A stretch of 64,000 nucleotides of DNA from contig CANLUY010000001.1 in the NCBI GenBank assembly GCA_947494435.1, positions 672,001-736,000 of the forward strand, in the 5' to 3' direction. The notes under the pieces are model-generated. The model saw nothing but the letters and a program-made list of their open reading frames with translations, was not told where the DNA came from and searched no databases. Within the stretch, counting starts at the first letter, position 1; every line of letters begins with the position of its first letter. The position numbers and the translations under genes are program-made. The stretch is from an uncultured Litoreibacter sp. (GTDB taxonomy: Bacteria > Pseudomonadota > Alphaproteobacteria > Rhodobacterales > Rhodobacteraceae). This document shows, in pieces, positions 1 to 7,811 of the stretch.

Positions 1-276
1 CGCGGTGAATGGGCCGAGGCACTTGAAGCCGAAGACGCCGCTGCACGTATCTTCCAGGTCCCCTATTCATTTATGCGGCGCGCCATGGTTTTGAATAAGT
101 TGGGGCGCTCTCAAGACGCCATAGCGATTATTCAAAGCCAAGAACAAAGTTGGGCAGACTTCGATCCGCTTCATTTTGCAAATGTCTCGATTCCACGGTT
201 GTGCAGTGAAAATCCTGACGGAGCGCCGTTTATTGCGCTATACACCGATTTAACGGCGAAACTTCCAAACAACTGA
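1..276 (+). CDS. C-terminal part of a TPR-like protein (5' end outside window)
   Basis: The reading frame is open from base 1 and ends at TGA 274-276, so only the last 91 codons are here. The visible part is helical. It carries a TPR-like pair, with a segment starting RGEWAEALEAEDAA followed about 30 residues later by RRAMVLNKLGRSQDAIAII. That fits the tail of a tetratricopeptide-repeat protein, which would be a protein-protein interaction scaffold. No catalytic motif is visible. An internal ATG at 73 is probably not the start, because coding-like sequence continues upstream of it. Function unknown; the TPR call is inference from residue pattern only. Confidence 0.5.
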   Translation, partial: RGEWAEALEAEDAAARIFQVPYSFMRRAMVLNKLGRSQDAIAIIQSQEQSWADFDPLHFANVSIPRLCSENPDGAPFIALYTDLTAKLPNN

Positions 277-391
277 AAAATATACGTTTCTCCAAAATGT
301 AACCTGTGACAAACTGTTGAAACGTAGTGTGTTAATCGACATGACGGCATGTTGGCGCTTGCAACGGAAATCTTGCAAAGAGGCACCGCAC

Positions 392-682
392 ATGACCCCC
401 GACAAATCTACGACCTCCGACTCTGATACCCAGCCGCAATTTTCGCGTGAAGACCTAGAGTTGATGACAGAGATGCGCAGCTGGGCTGAAACCCAAGTCG
501 CGCGCTTTCCTGTCGCGCAGCAGCATCGCGCACTTCTGGGAATGGCAAGTGAATTGGTAGATTCCGCTGCCGAGCTTGCAAGCGTTCAATGGCCGGGCGT
601 TCGTGCGGTCGAGCTGAGCCTTCTCGCTGAGCGCATAGCGAGTCTCTCAGATCAAGCGGGGAGCGAGAAGCGTGATGTCTAA
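392..682 (+). CDS. Small unrecognised helical protein, 96 aa
   Basis: I do not recognise this gene. The start ATG at 392 has a good ribosome binding site (AAAGAGG, about 8 bases upstream). A longer in-frame start at 317 has none. The protein begins with a polar Ser/Thr/Asp-rich stretch of about 20 residues. It then becomes an all-helical, Ala/Leu/Glu-rich region with no Cys and no predicted membrane segment. Its stop codon (TAA 680-682) overlaps the ATG of the next gene at 675, so the two are probably translationally coupled and may act together. No pathway can be assigned. Confidence 0.55.
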   Translation: MTPDKSTTSDSDTQPQFSREDLELMTEMRSWAETQVARFPVAQQHRALLGMASELVDSAAELASVQWPGVRAVELSLLAERIASLSDQAGSEKRDV

Positions 683-1121
683 ACAACCACCAATGCGACG
701 GGATACAAGATCGGATGCCACGTACCAATCCCTCGAACATCCAGTGTTGGCTGTGAGCTGTGTGGACGCGTTGCCAGACGAGTTCCGCGAGGCAGTGAGG
801 CCCTATGAGCTGTCCACAAATAGTCTTGACGGAAGACTTCGAATGGAAAAGGCGCACTATGCGTGCGTCATCGCCATAGTTGATCCAACATCCAAGCCCA
901 GTATGAAATCTCTGGAAGCCTTACAAACTTGCGCAAATCGTTTTGCCACACCGCTTGTAAGCTGTTCCCCTGTCAATCCATCGTGGATTGAAAACCTGAT
1001 GCAACATCTAGGCGTTGTTGCCCATTTCAAAGAACCACCCAACGCGCAGCAGATAAAACAAGTTGTTGAAGTTTGGAAAAGCAACTCTTCTTCTGTTCTG
1101 AATTCCGGATCGAACAGCTGA
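675..1121 (+). CDS. Unrecognised protein, possibly a degenerate receiver-like domain, 148 aa
   Basis: The ATG at 675 overlaps the end of the preceding small gene; a GTG at 672 is a less likely start. There is no clear family match. The order of elements recalls a CheY-like receiver fold: a hydrophobic strand ending in Asp (VIAIVDP), a later strand ending in Ser (TPLVSCSP), and a strand followed by Lys and Pro (VVAHFKEPP) that resembles the conserved Lys-Pro at the end of receivers. The acidic pocket near the N-terminus is not obvious, so if it is a receiver it may not be phosphorylated. Inference from pattern only. Confidence 0.45.
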   Translation: MSKQPPMRRDTRSDATYQSLEHPVLAVSCVDALPDEFREAVRPYELSTNSLDGRLRMEKAHYACVIAIVDPTSKPSMKSLEALQTCANRFATPLVSCSPVNPSWIENLMQHLGVVAHFKEPPNAQQIKQVVEVWKSNSSSVLNSGSNS

Positions 1122-1284
1122 TGAGTATGCCGCTATTGAAATTAAGTACGACAAGAGTATCAGTCTAATTGACAATCAAAGCTCAGGTTTGATGCGTTCG
1201 CCTTTTTCGCAGCGCACGTAAATAACCTGCTAATCTTTTCCGATAATACGGCTTGGTACGGCATTTATTATTGCCGAAAGATTG

Positions 1285-2541
1285 ATGCGAACATATCATG
1301 AACAAATGGTTCAGTATTCAACACAACAAAAGCTAGCGATCCTCAGCGATGCCGCGAAATACGATGCATCATGTGCGTCCTCGGGATCGACCAAGCGCGA
1401 TTCACGCTCCGGAAAAAGCGTAGGCTCAAATGAAGGGTCTGGGATTTGTCATGCGTACGCGCCCGACGGACGGTGTATCAGTCTGCTAAAAATTTTGATG
1501 ACGAATTTCTGTATTTACGACTGCACCTATTGCGTAAACCGCGTTTCGTCTAACGTTCAGCGCGCGCGGTTTTCTGTTGATGAGGTTGTAAAACTGACAA
1601 TCGACTTTTACCGGCGGAATTATATTGAAGGTTTGTTTTTGTCGTCCGGCGTCATCAAGTCACCGGACGCGACCATGTCAGATATGGTTCGAATTGCGCG
1701 GCGTTTGCGTAAAGAAGAGAATTTTCGCGGCTATATTCATCTTAAAACGATCCCCGATGCGGCCCCGGAGCTGATAGAGGAAGCAGGGCTTCTGGCAGAT
1801 CGCTTGTCGATCAACATCGAATTACCAACTGACGCTGCTGTCGCCCAACACGCGCCTGAAAAGAACCCGGTGCAAATCCGCAAAGCCATGGCTGATGTCA
1901 GATTACGAAAACAAGAGGCCAAGGATCGCAGCTTCACAGGTAAGCGCCCACCGCGGTTCGCACCTGCAGGTCAGTCTACACAATTGATTGTCGGAGCAGA
2001 TGGATCAAACGATGCCACGATTCTGGGTCAGTCCACGCGGCTATATTCCGGCTACAAACTCAAACGCGTGTACTACTCTGCCTTCTCACCGATACCTGAC
2101 AGCTCCGCCAAGCTACCGCTGATCAGCCCACCGCTTCAGCGCGAGCACCGGCTTTATCAGGCTGACTGGCTATTGCGGTTCTATGGGTTCGACCTGCAAG
2201 AAATCACGTCCGTCACACCCGATGGAAATCTGGACCTGGAGATTGATCCAAAATTAGCGTGGGCCTTAAAGCATCAAGGCCTTTTCCCAGTCGATGTGAA
2301 GACGGCAAGCCGAGAGACTTTGCTGCGCGTTCCAGGTTTCGGCACCAAGACTGTCAGCCGTATTTTGAGCACGCGGCGTCACCGCACGGTTCGATATGAA
2401 GATATTTTACGCATGGGCGGTTCTATGAAGAAGGCCCGAGCGTTTGTCACAGCAGGCGGTTGGTCTCCTGGCGCGCTGACAGACAGTGCGGACTTGCGCG
2501 CGCGCTTTACACCTCCACCTGAGCAATTGTCGCTTCTATGA
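1285..2541 (+). CDS. Putative DNA modification/repair radical SAM protein
   Basis: This belongs to the radical SAM family that pairs with DUF4130/UDG-like proteins (TIGR03916 type). The [4Fe-4S]/SAM motif C-x3-C-x2-C is seen as CIYDCTYC about 75 residues in. It is preceded by the family's N-terminal AAKYDASCASSGS block. Near the C-terminus a helix-hairpin-helix module (LLRVPGFGTKTVSRIL) suggests DNA binding. The substrate is not known. The stop overlaps the next gene's ATG (ATGA at 2538-2541), which implies coupled expression with the UdgX fusion. Start codon is uncertain: ATG 1285, TTG 1282 or ATG 1306 are all possible, and family members usually begin close to the AILSDAAKYD stretch. Confidence 0.88.
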   Translation: MRTYHEQMVQYSTQQKLAILSDAAKYDASCASSGSTKRDSRSGKSVGSNEGSGICHAYAPDGRCISLLKILMTNFCIYDCTYCVNRVSSNVQRARFSVDEVVKLTIDFYRRNYIEGLFLSSGVIKSPDATMSDMVRIARRLRKEENFRGYIHLKTIPDAAPELIEEAGLLADRLSINIELPTDAAVAQHAPEKNPVQIRKAMADVRLRKQEAKDRSFTGKRPPRFAPAGQSTQLIVGADGSNDATILGQSTRLYSGYKLKRVYYSAFSPIPDSSAKLPLISPPLQREHRLYQADWLLRFYGFDLQEITSVTPDGNLDLEIDPKLAWALKHQGLFPVDVKTASRETLLRVPGFGTKTVSRILSTRRHRTVRYEDILRMGGSMKKARAFVTAGGWSPGALTDSADLRARFTPPPEQLSLL

Positions 2542-3983
2542 CGGAGTTCGTTGTGATGCCGCGGATCGGTGTCGCAGAGGCTTGGCGGACTGCAGCACGC
2601 CAGTATCTGCAACAAAACGTCCCACCGGAACAATTGACTTGGGGAGGGGCGGATACACCCAGAGACCTGTTTAGCGCTCCACAAATAAAGACTGAAACGC
2701 ACGAGATCAGCGTGCCTCGGAGTTTCGTATCATTGGCAAACAGTGTTGTTTGGCACAGTGATCCATCGCGGTTTGCAAAACTCTATGCGTTCTTATGGCG
2801 GCTACGCGATCATCCGTATCTAATGTCCGATCGTGGTGATACAGAACTCGCGGCTTTGCGCCGGATGGAGAAAAATGTCCACCGATGTCAGCATAAGATG
2901 AAAGCATTTGTCCGCTTTCGAGAAATCGGTGATCCTGCTGCAAAGCGCCGCTCATTTGCCGCTTGGTTCGAGCCTTCGCATCATACGATCGAACCTACAG
3001 CACAGTTCTTTGCCAGACGATTTGGCGACATGGACTGGCGCATTTACACGCCGGATATCTCAGTGATCTTTGAAAGCAAGAAGCTGACATTTCACGAAAA
3101 CTGCCCGCGTCCGGATTTACCTGAGGACGCAAGCGAGCAGCTTTGGGTCACGTATTTTCAGAACATCTTCAATCCTGCGCGACTGAAAATCAAAGCGATG
3201 CAATCAGAGATGCCAAAGAAGTATTGGAAGAACATGCCGGAAGCGGCGGCTATCCCCGACATGATAAGTGGCGCCCCCGCCCGCGCACGCGCAATGGCGA
3301 AAGCGGCACCTACCCTGCCCCTACCGCGTGTGAAACAGGCCCAGCAACAACAAGCGCGGTTCACCTCTTCTTGGACGCAGGATAGCGCGCATCTCGTCTC
3401 AGAGCTGAGCTCATGCACGCGATGTCCTTTGCACTGCGCCGCTACGCAAGCTGTCCATGGCGAAGGTCCGTTGGATGCAAACCTAATGATCGTGGGTGAG
3501 CAACCCGGTGACCAAGAAGACTTAGCCGGCCGGCCTTTCGTAGGACCAGCGGGACAATTGTTTGATGAATTTGCGCGAAAGGTTGGTATTGACCGAAAGC
3601 AAGTTTTTATGACTAACGCAGTCAAACATTTCAAATATGTGGCGCGCGGAAAAAGGCGTATTCACCAAAGCCCAAACAAGCAGGAAATCAAGCATTGCCG
3701 CTTTTGGCTCGACGAAGAAATCCGCCACGTTGCACCGAAGTTAGTCGTCGCCATGGGGGCTACGGCGGCATTCGCGCTGACCAATGTTCAAACAACGCTG
3801 AACACACGCCGTGGAAAGATTGAGATGAGAGCTGACGGGGTTTCTGTGTTAGTTACTTATCACCCGTCGTACCTTCTTAGGGAAAAAGATCCCGAAAAGC
3901 TCAAGGCGGCACGACTTGGGTTTCAGTCTGACCTTATGTACGCCCTTAAATGTGTAGGTGGTACTTCTGTGGCAACGTATTGA
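2538..3983 (+). CDS. udgX: DUF4130 - UdgX family uracil-DNA binding fusion protein, 481 aa
   Basis: The N-terminal half is a DUF4130-type domain of the radical SAM partner. The C-terminal half, from about residue 285, is a family-4-like uracil-DNA glycosylase of the UdgX type. It has the iron-sulfur cysteines in CTRCPLHC, motif A GEQPGDQEDLAGRPF, and the UdgX-specific KRRIHQ loop with His376. In characterised UdgX proteins the His of this loop forms a covalent bond with the uracil-derived sugar, trapping the protein on DNA. The downstream motif HPSYLLR matches the UDG family His loop. The gene overlaps the radical SAM gene by 4 bases. It is expected to act on uracil or damaged bases in DNA. 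Confidence 0.9.
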   Translation: MTEFVVMPRIGVAEAWRTAARQYLQQNVPPEQLTWGGADTPRDLFSAPQIKTETHEISVPRSFVSLANSVVWHSDPSRFAKLYAFLWRLRDHPYLMSDRGDTELAALRRMEKNVHRCQHKMKAFVRFREIGDPAAKRRSFAAWFEPSHHTIEPTAQFFARRFGDMDWRIYTPDISVIFESKKLTFHENCPRPDLPEDASEQLWVTYFQNIFNPARLKIKAMQSEMPKKYWKNMPEAAAIPDMISGAPARARAMAKAAPTLPLPRVKQAQQQQARFTSSWTQDSAHLVSELSSCTRCPLHCAATQAVHGEGPLDANLMIVGEQPGDQEDLAGRPFVGPAGQLFDEFARKVGIDRKQVFMTNAVKHFKYVARGKRRIHQSPNKQEIKHCRFWLDEEIRHVAPKLVVAMGATAAFALTNVQTTLNTRRGKIEMRADGVSVLVTYHPSYLLREKDPEKLKAARLGFQSDLMYALKCVGGTSVATY

Positions 3984-4089
3984 TGCGAACACACGCCCGA
4001 GCGGCTGTGCCGTCTACGCTCTTCAACGAAGTCCTTACCCAATTCCAAACTGCGCGGCGCATACTGACTTTTGTAGGCAAAGGCACAGC

Positions 4090-4124
4090 AAAGGCCGGAA
4101 CACAGAAAGAATGCTCCGGCCTTT
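4090..4124 (-). terminator. Hairpin downstream of the CsbD gene
   Basis: Perfect 10-bp inverted repeat (AAAGGCCGGA at 4090-4099 with TCCGGCCTTT at 4115-4124) and a 15-base loop. It lies 9 bases past the csbD-like stop. It could also end transcription of the UdgX gene coming from the other side. The run of T on the minus strand is short, so strength is uncertain. Confidence 0.65.
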
Positions 4125-4132
4125 GATTGGTA

Positions 4133-4327
4133 TTAGGAGTTCAGGAACGCGTCGACTTCTTGTTTCACTTCTTCTTTGGTTTTCCCGTATTTCGCCTGAA
4201 TTTTTCCTTCGAGCGCCTCACGGTCTCCGTCGATCTCCGCGATCTCGTCATCCGTCAGTTCGCCCCATTTGGCTTTTACGTTGCCTGACATTTCTTTCCA
4301 TTTGCCTGAGATCTGATCCCAATTCAT
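4133..4327 (-). CDS. CsbD family stress-response protein, 64 aa
   Basis: A small, highly charged, soluble protein with the CsbD pattern: an N-terminal MNWDQISGKWKEMSGNVKAKWGELTDD block followed by EALEGKIQAKYGKTKEEV. The family is induced by general stress in many bacteria, but its molecular role is unknown. Length (64 aa) is typical. It reads in the same direction as the PLDc_N membrane protein upstream and is followed by a hairpin. The only oddity is its position between DNA repair genes and a sugar-acid locus. Confidence 0.9.
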   Translation of the reverse strand: MNWDQISGKWKEMSGNVKAKWGELTDDEIAEIDGDREALEGKIQAKYGKTKEEVKQEVDAFLNS

Positions 4328-4396
4328 ATCGTATCCTTTCGACGTGTATATGTTTCAGCAGCTGTTGCATTTTCGACGTGCTGTAGTGGCTCGAGC

Positions 4397-4582
4397 TCAG
4401 CTCACCTTCAGCGCACCCCGTGGGCCGGCGAAAAACCAGATGACGAAACCAATAACTGGCAGAACTAAAACCAGTAGAATCCAAACTACCTTGGTTCCTG
4501 TGGACGCCGTGCTCGAAAAAATACTGGCGATTGCGTAGATGTTTGCGATCAAGACCAGAAGGCCGAAAAAACCATATTCCAT
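4397..4582 (-). CDS. PLDc_N domain small membrane protein, 61 aa
   Basis: Two hydrophobic segments (about residues 4-24 and 31-51) are joined by a short polar loop. They end in the IWFFAGPRG motif typical of the PLDc_N (phospholipase D N-terminal-like) domain found in short stand-alone inner-membrane proteins. The start ATG follows a strong TAGGAGA site. The function of the stand-alone form is unknown. The gene precedes csbD-like on the same strand by about 70 bases, and the two may be co-expressed under stress (inference). Confidence 0.8.
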   Translation of the reverse strand: MEYGFFGLLVLIANIYAIASIFSSTASTGTKVVWILLVLVLPVIGFVIWFFAGPRGALKVS

Positions 4583-4668
4583 TGCGATCTCCTAGAAATC
4601 TAAAATTGACGTTGCTTAAAGATCGAACGCCTCATCAGATAATAAGGTTCCAGCCTAGAAAACTGAAT

Positions 4669-5442
4669 TTATCTCAGGTCTTCCATCGCGACCATATCCA
4701 CGTCACGGTAATCAACATTGTCACCACCCATTGCCCAGCAGAATGTGTAACTGCCAGTGCCGCAACCACAATGGATCGACTAAGGCGGCGAAACAACGGC
4801 CTCTTCGTTTTTGATGACGATATGACGGGTTTCTTGAGGTTCCCCCATAAAGTGAAACACGCGGTTGTCTTCTGCCAGGTCAAAATAAAGATAAGCTTCC
4901 ATCCGACGATCATGCAGATGAGCGAGCATTGTGTTCCAGACTGAACCACCATGGAACAGCGTAAATACCATCACCAGCTGACAGTTTTCCATCACATCGG
5001 GATGAATGAACTGATAGATCGTTCAGTCATTTGCTGTTTCAGATGCGCCCATCTTAACGCTGCCAGCGTCTTCAATCTTGATCAGCTTTGCAGGTAAGGG
5101 TTTGTGCGCATGCGTAGACACGATGTAGAACTTCCCGCCCGAGCCGAAGCTGATCGGGCCAGACCCAACATCCAGATAAAGTACATCGTCGCGATTTAGC
5201 GTAAATGTCTCTGCAGGGACGGACACGTCCGCCGCATCGCCGAGGTTGAGCACGCCAATTTCGCGCCGATCAAGGATCGAAGCAGTTCCACATTCTTTAA
5301 CTTCATCGATTGTCAAAGCGGTCCCATCCGGCAGAATGCCACCAATGATCATGCGGTCTGACTGAGTGTATAAGAGGCGCGCTTCTCCCGCCGCGAATAA
5401 GCCCCCGAAATGGAAACTGTCGCGCAGGGCTTCGGTGTCCAT
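4669..5442 (-). pseudogene. kduI: kduI pseudogene: 5-keto-4-deoxyuronate isomerase with two in-frame stops
   Basis: All three pieces read in one frame on the minus strand and together match KduI (E. coli family, about 278 aa). The N-terminal piece has YTQSDRMIIGG; the middle has [21 protein letters not shown] and [21 protein letters not shown]; the end has SIHCGCGTGSYTFCWAMGGDN and finishes at TAA 4669-4671. The pieces are split by TGA at 5023-5025, where the family has Arg (..TSNR-RTI..), and by TAG at 4788-4786, directly before SIH, where the family has Trp (SPSWSIH). Both fit single transitions (CGA to TGA, TGG to TAG). Upstream of ATG 5440-5442 the frame still reads family-like sequence (HAVSQSETNG) to a TAA at 5479-5481, so the N-terminus may be damaged too. 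KduI interconverts keto-deoxyuronates in pectin and glycosaminoglycan uronate catabolism. A sequencing error is possible but would have to occur twice. Confidence 0.88.
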
Positions 5443-5507
5443 GCCATTTGTTTCAGATTGGCTTACGGCATGAGGGTCTTAGTCGTTAGTATGGAATGGC
5501 TCTTGGA

Positions 5508-5813
5508 TTAGAGGAAATCGTCGCGGCGTGGCGTAAAGCAATCGACCAACTCGCCGTCTTCCAGACAGCGGCAACCATGTCGGGCATTTGACGGGATAAC
5601 AAAGCTGTCACCCGCACGCACCGTCATTGTTTTATCGTCCAGATAGAATTCGAAGGATCCGGATTTGACATAGGTTGATTGGACATGAGGGTGAGAGTGC
5701 AGCGCCCCTTCCATCTCAGCCTCGAACCTAAAGGCGACAACCATCAACTCTGGATGATCCGCAAGAACCTGTCGGCGCACACCGACGTCCACCTCAACCT
5801 CTGGAAATGTCAT
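5508..5813 (-). CDS. kdgF: KdgF-like cupin, unsaturated uronate ring-opening protein, 101 aa
   Basis: A single-domain cupin of KdgF type. It has GALHSHPHVQSTYVKSG (metal-binding His cluster of cupin motif 1), GDSFVIPSNARHG (motif 2) and the family's C-terminal VDCFTPRRDDFL. KdgF speeds conversion of 4,5-unsaturated uronate monomers, released by alginate or pectin lyases, into linear ketouronates (DEH/DKI). The start ATG 5811-5813 is chosen because homologous sequence begins there. A GTG three codons upstream is possible, and the longer open frame up to 5954 runs through the operator. It lies directly upstream of the kduI pseudogene and downstream of a tandem TAGTATGG repeat. Confidence 0.82.
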   Translation of the reverse strand: MTFPEVEVDVGVRRQVLADHPELMVVAFRFEAEMEGALHSHPHVQSTYVKSGSFEFYLDDKTMTVRAGDSFVIPSNARHGCRCLEDGELVDCFTPRRDDFL

Positions 5814-5840
5814 GTAAAACACTTTCGTCCTAGCTTGTTT

Positions 5841-5860
5841 ATCTAGTATGGTAGTATGGT
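5841..5860. promoter_or_regulatory. Putative GntR operator: tandem TAGTATGG repeat upstream of kdgF
   Basis: Two direct copies of TAGTATGG (5844-5851 and 5852-5859) follow ATC. The whole 20-base block is repeated exactly at 6728-6747 upstream of the TRAP genes. It lies between kdgF and the divergent GntR/FCD gene, so it could control both. Assignment to that regulator is inference from position. Confidence 0.6.
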
Positions 5861-6019
5861 AAAAATTTAACGGTAACAATCGAAATTTTTGTCCCATAGC
5901 TGCACTTTGCCGTGACCAAATAAGTTTGTTATGAGCAATGCAGTGTCTAGGCATCTAGAGAATGCGGGTGAGAGAAGCGTGCTTTCACGCCCCGCACTAC
6001 GGAAAAATATGAGAGAATA

Positions 6020-6697
6020 ATGGTTTCAATAGTTTCAGAAAGACGCTCAACAGCCGACATCGTGTTCCAGCAGTTGCGAGATCAAATTATGTCGCTGGAA
6101 ATATTGCCAGGCACAAAACTATCTGAAGCAGAAGTCGCTGAACGTTTCGGCGTATCGCGTCAACCTGTCCGTGAAGCGTTCAACCTTCTTGGCAACCTTG
6201 ACCTACTTATGATCCGCCCCCAGAAGGCTTCGCGCATTCGACTATTCTCAAACACTAAGATTGAAGCCGCTAGGTTTGCGCGACTTGCTATTGAGTTGGA
6301 AGTTGCGAAAAGAGCTTTGCAGAATTGGTCGAACGTCAACAAGGTTGGATTTGAGCGTTCACTTGAGGCGCAGGAAACCGCACGCGTAAATTCTGACAGC
6401 AACGCGTTTCATCAACTCGACTACGACTTTCACAAGTTGATCACGGAAGCAGCGCAAACACCATTTGCATTCGACCAAATCATGCACTTCAAATCACATG
6501 TTGATCGCATCTGTGTTCTCAGCCTCAAGGATGAAGATGAGTTGGACGAACTCGTGACGGATCATCGCGAGATCTATGACTGCCTGATGAACGGTGACGG
6601 AGACAGACTTGAGATGGTTCTGCGCGCGCATCTGTCGCGGATTGATAAAACGATCGAGGGTGTCTACCAGAAACATCCCGATTACTTCAGCGATTAA
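6020..6697 (+). CDS. GntR/FCD family transcriptional regulator (uronate locus), 225 aa
   Basis: The N-terminal winged helix (about residues 10-75) has the GntR recognition region LSEAEVAERFGVSRQPVREAF. The C-terminal all-helical FCD domain has the metal/ligand-binding pattern FHQLDYDFHKLI and a later DHREIYDCL. FCD regulators of this group usually sense sugar acids. It sits between kdgF (divergent) and the TRAP importer, with identical tandem repeats upstream of both. It is a clear paralog of the regulator at 11051-11737 (shared SRQPVR-AF..L.NLDLL.IRPQ). Likely a repressor relieved by a uronate intermediate (inference). Confidence 0.88.
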   Translation: MVSIVSERRSTADIVFQQLRDQIMSLEILPGTKLSEAEVAERFGVSRQPVREAFNLLGNLDLLMIRPQKASRIRLFSNTKIEAARFARLAIELEVAKRALQNWSNVNKVGFERSLEAQETARVNSDSNAFHQLDYDFHKLITEAAQTPFAFDQIMHFKSHVDRICVLSLKDEDELDELVTDHREIYDCLMNGDGDRLEMVLRAHLSRIDKTIEGVYQKHPDYFSD

Positions 6698-6727
6698 GCA
6701 CTGGGATACCAGTTTTCCCTTTACTCA

Positions 6728-6747
6728 ATCTAGTATGGTAGTATGGT
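6728..6747. promoter_or_regulatory. Putative GntR operator: second exact copy, upstream of the TRAP operon
   Basis: The same 20 bases as at 5841-5860, including two TAGTATGG units in tandem, lie 26 bases before the dctP start. A perfect 20-base match at two promoters of the same locus is unlikely by chance and supports a shared regulator. Confidence 0.65.
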
Positions 6748-6772
6748 TGTTCTCATAGAATGGGAGGAACTC

Positions 6773-7741
6773 ATGAAATTCACGTCTTTAATGTCTGCCG
6801 CCGCACTCGCGGTCTCTCTACCAGTTTCACTGCAAGCCCAAGATTGGCGCGGCTGGAATATTCACCCCGAAGGTTATCCAAACACGGTCGCCTTGGATCA
6901 ATTCGCCAAGGAAGTTGGCGAGACCACTGATATCGACATCCAAATGTTCCACGGCGGTGTTCTTGGATCACAACCTGATGCCATCGAGCAAGTGCGCAAC
7001 GCCGCACTACAAGTTGGTCAGTTCAACCTCGGACCAATGGGACCAATTATCCCGACGACTAACGTTGTCTCGCTTCCGTTTATTTTCAATGACGTTCCGC
7101 ACATGTATCGCGCAATGGACGGGGACGTCGGGAAGGTATTTGAAGCTGCCATGGCCGCTGAAGGCATTGTGCCTTTGGCGTGGTACGACAGCGGGTCACG
7201 CAGTTTCTACAACTCAGAACGACCAATCAAAACGCCGGCGGATGTTCAGGGCCTCAAGGTTCGGGTTATGAACAACGATCTGTTCGTAAATATGATTGCC
7301 CAACTCGGCGGGAATGCGACACCTATGGCGTTTGGTGAAGTGTACCAATCTCTGAAAACCGGTGTTATTGATGGGGCAGAAAACAACTACCCCTCTTACG
7401 AGTCGACGGGTCACTTCGAAGTCGCAGGCTTCTATTCAATCAGCGAACATCTGATCATTCCGGAATGTCTGTGCGTTGCGACGGCAGCTTGGGAAGCGCT
7501 TGATGCAGACACGCAAGCCGCTGTTCGCACCGCCGCCCGCAACTCTGCTGAAACACAGCGGGAGCTTTGGGCTGCGCGCGAGGCTGAAAGTCGCGCTAAG
7601 GTCGAGGCCGCGGGTGTGAAGGTGAATAGTGTTGAAGACAAAGCAGCGTTTCAGGACTTGATGGGACCAGTCTATGATGACTTCATCGCCGCGAACCCTG
7701 ATCTTGCTCCGGTGATCGAGGCTATTCGTTCAACCAACTAA
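6773..7741 (+). CDS. TRAP transporter substrate-binding protein, DctP family, 322 aa
   Basis: Periplasmic receptor of a tripartite ATP-independent transporter. The signal peptide is about 22 residues (KFTSLMSAAALAVSLPVSLQAQ). The family ligand-binding Arg lies in VQGLKVRVMNN. Further family blocks are GGNATPMAFGEVYQSLKTGVIDGAENNYPSYE, spread over the second lobe. The start at 6773 follows GGGAGGA; the frame is open further upstream but without a site. With dctQ and dctM downstream it would import a sugar acid using the Na+ gradient. The location next to kdgF and kduI suggests an unsaturated or keto-uronate monomer, but the substrate cannot be read from the sequence. Confidence 0.93.
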   Translation: MKFTSLMSAAALAVSLPVSLQAQDWRGWNIHPEGYPNTVALDQFAKEVGETTDIDIQMFHGGVLGSQPDAIEQVRNAALQVGQFNLGPMGPIIPTTNVVSLPFIFNDVPHMYRAMDGDVGKVFEAAMAAEGIVPLAWYDSGSRSFYNSERPIKTPADVQGLKVRVMNNDLFVNMIAQLGGNATPMAFGEVYQSLKTGVIDGAENNYPSYESTGHFEVAGFYSISEHLIIPECLCVATAAWEALDADTQAAVRTAARNSAETQRELWAAREAESRAKVEAAGVKVNSVEDKAAFQDLMGPVYDDFIAANPDLAPVIEAIRSTN

Positions 7742-7760
7742 AGTTGACGAATGTAATCAG

Positions 7761-7784
7761 AAAGAGGGCCGGAAGGTCCTCTTT
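7761..7784 (+). terminator. Attenuator hairpin between dctP and dctQ
   Basis: A 10-bp stem (AAAGAGGGCC / GGTCCTCTTT, one G-U pair) with a GGAA loop, followed by CTTTGT. Such hairpins after a binding-protein gene usually raise its level over the membrane components. Readthrough must occur because dctQ and dctM have no other promoter that I can see. Confidence 0.6.
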
Positions 7785-7811
7785 CTTTGTAAAATATCGG
7801 GTGGTAAGGCA

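Noticed and set aside
408-857. 149-codon open frame on the minus strand opposite the two small genes
   Set aside because: It is antisense to the coupled pair at 392-1121, has a Cys/Trp/Arg-rich composition typical of shadow frames, and has no ribosome site.
1122-1284. SOS (LexA) box upstream of the radical SAM/UdgX genes
   Set aside because: No GTTC-N7-GTTC or its complement with correct spacing is present in the gap.
4674-4952. 92-codon minus-strand frame over the kduI tail
   Set aside because: KduI homology lies in another frame that crosses the stops, so this frame is accidental. A frameshift explanation for kduI was considered and dropped because all pieces share one frame.
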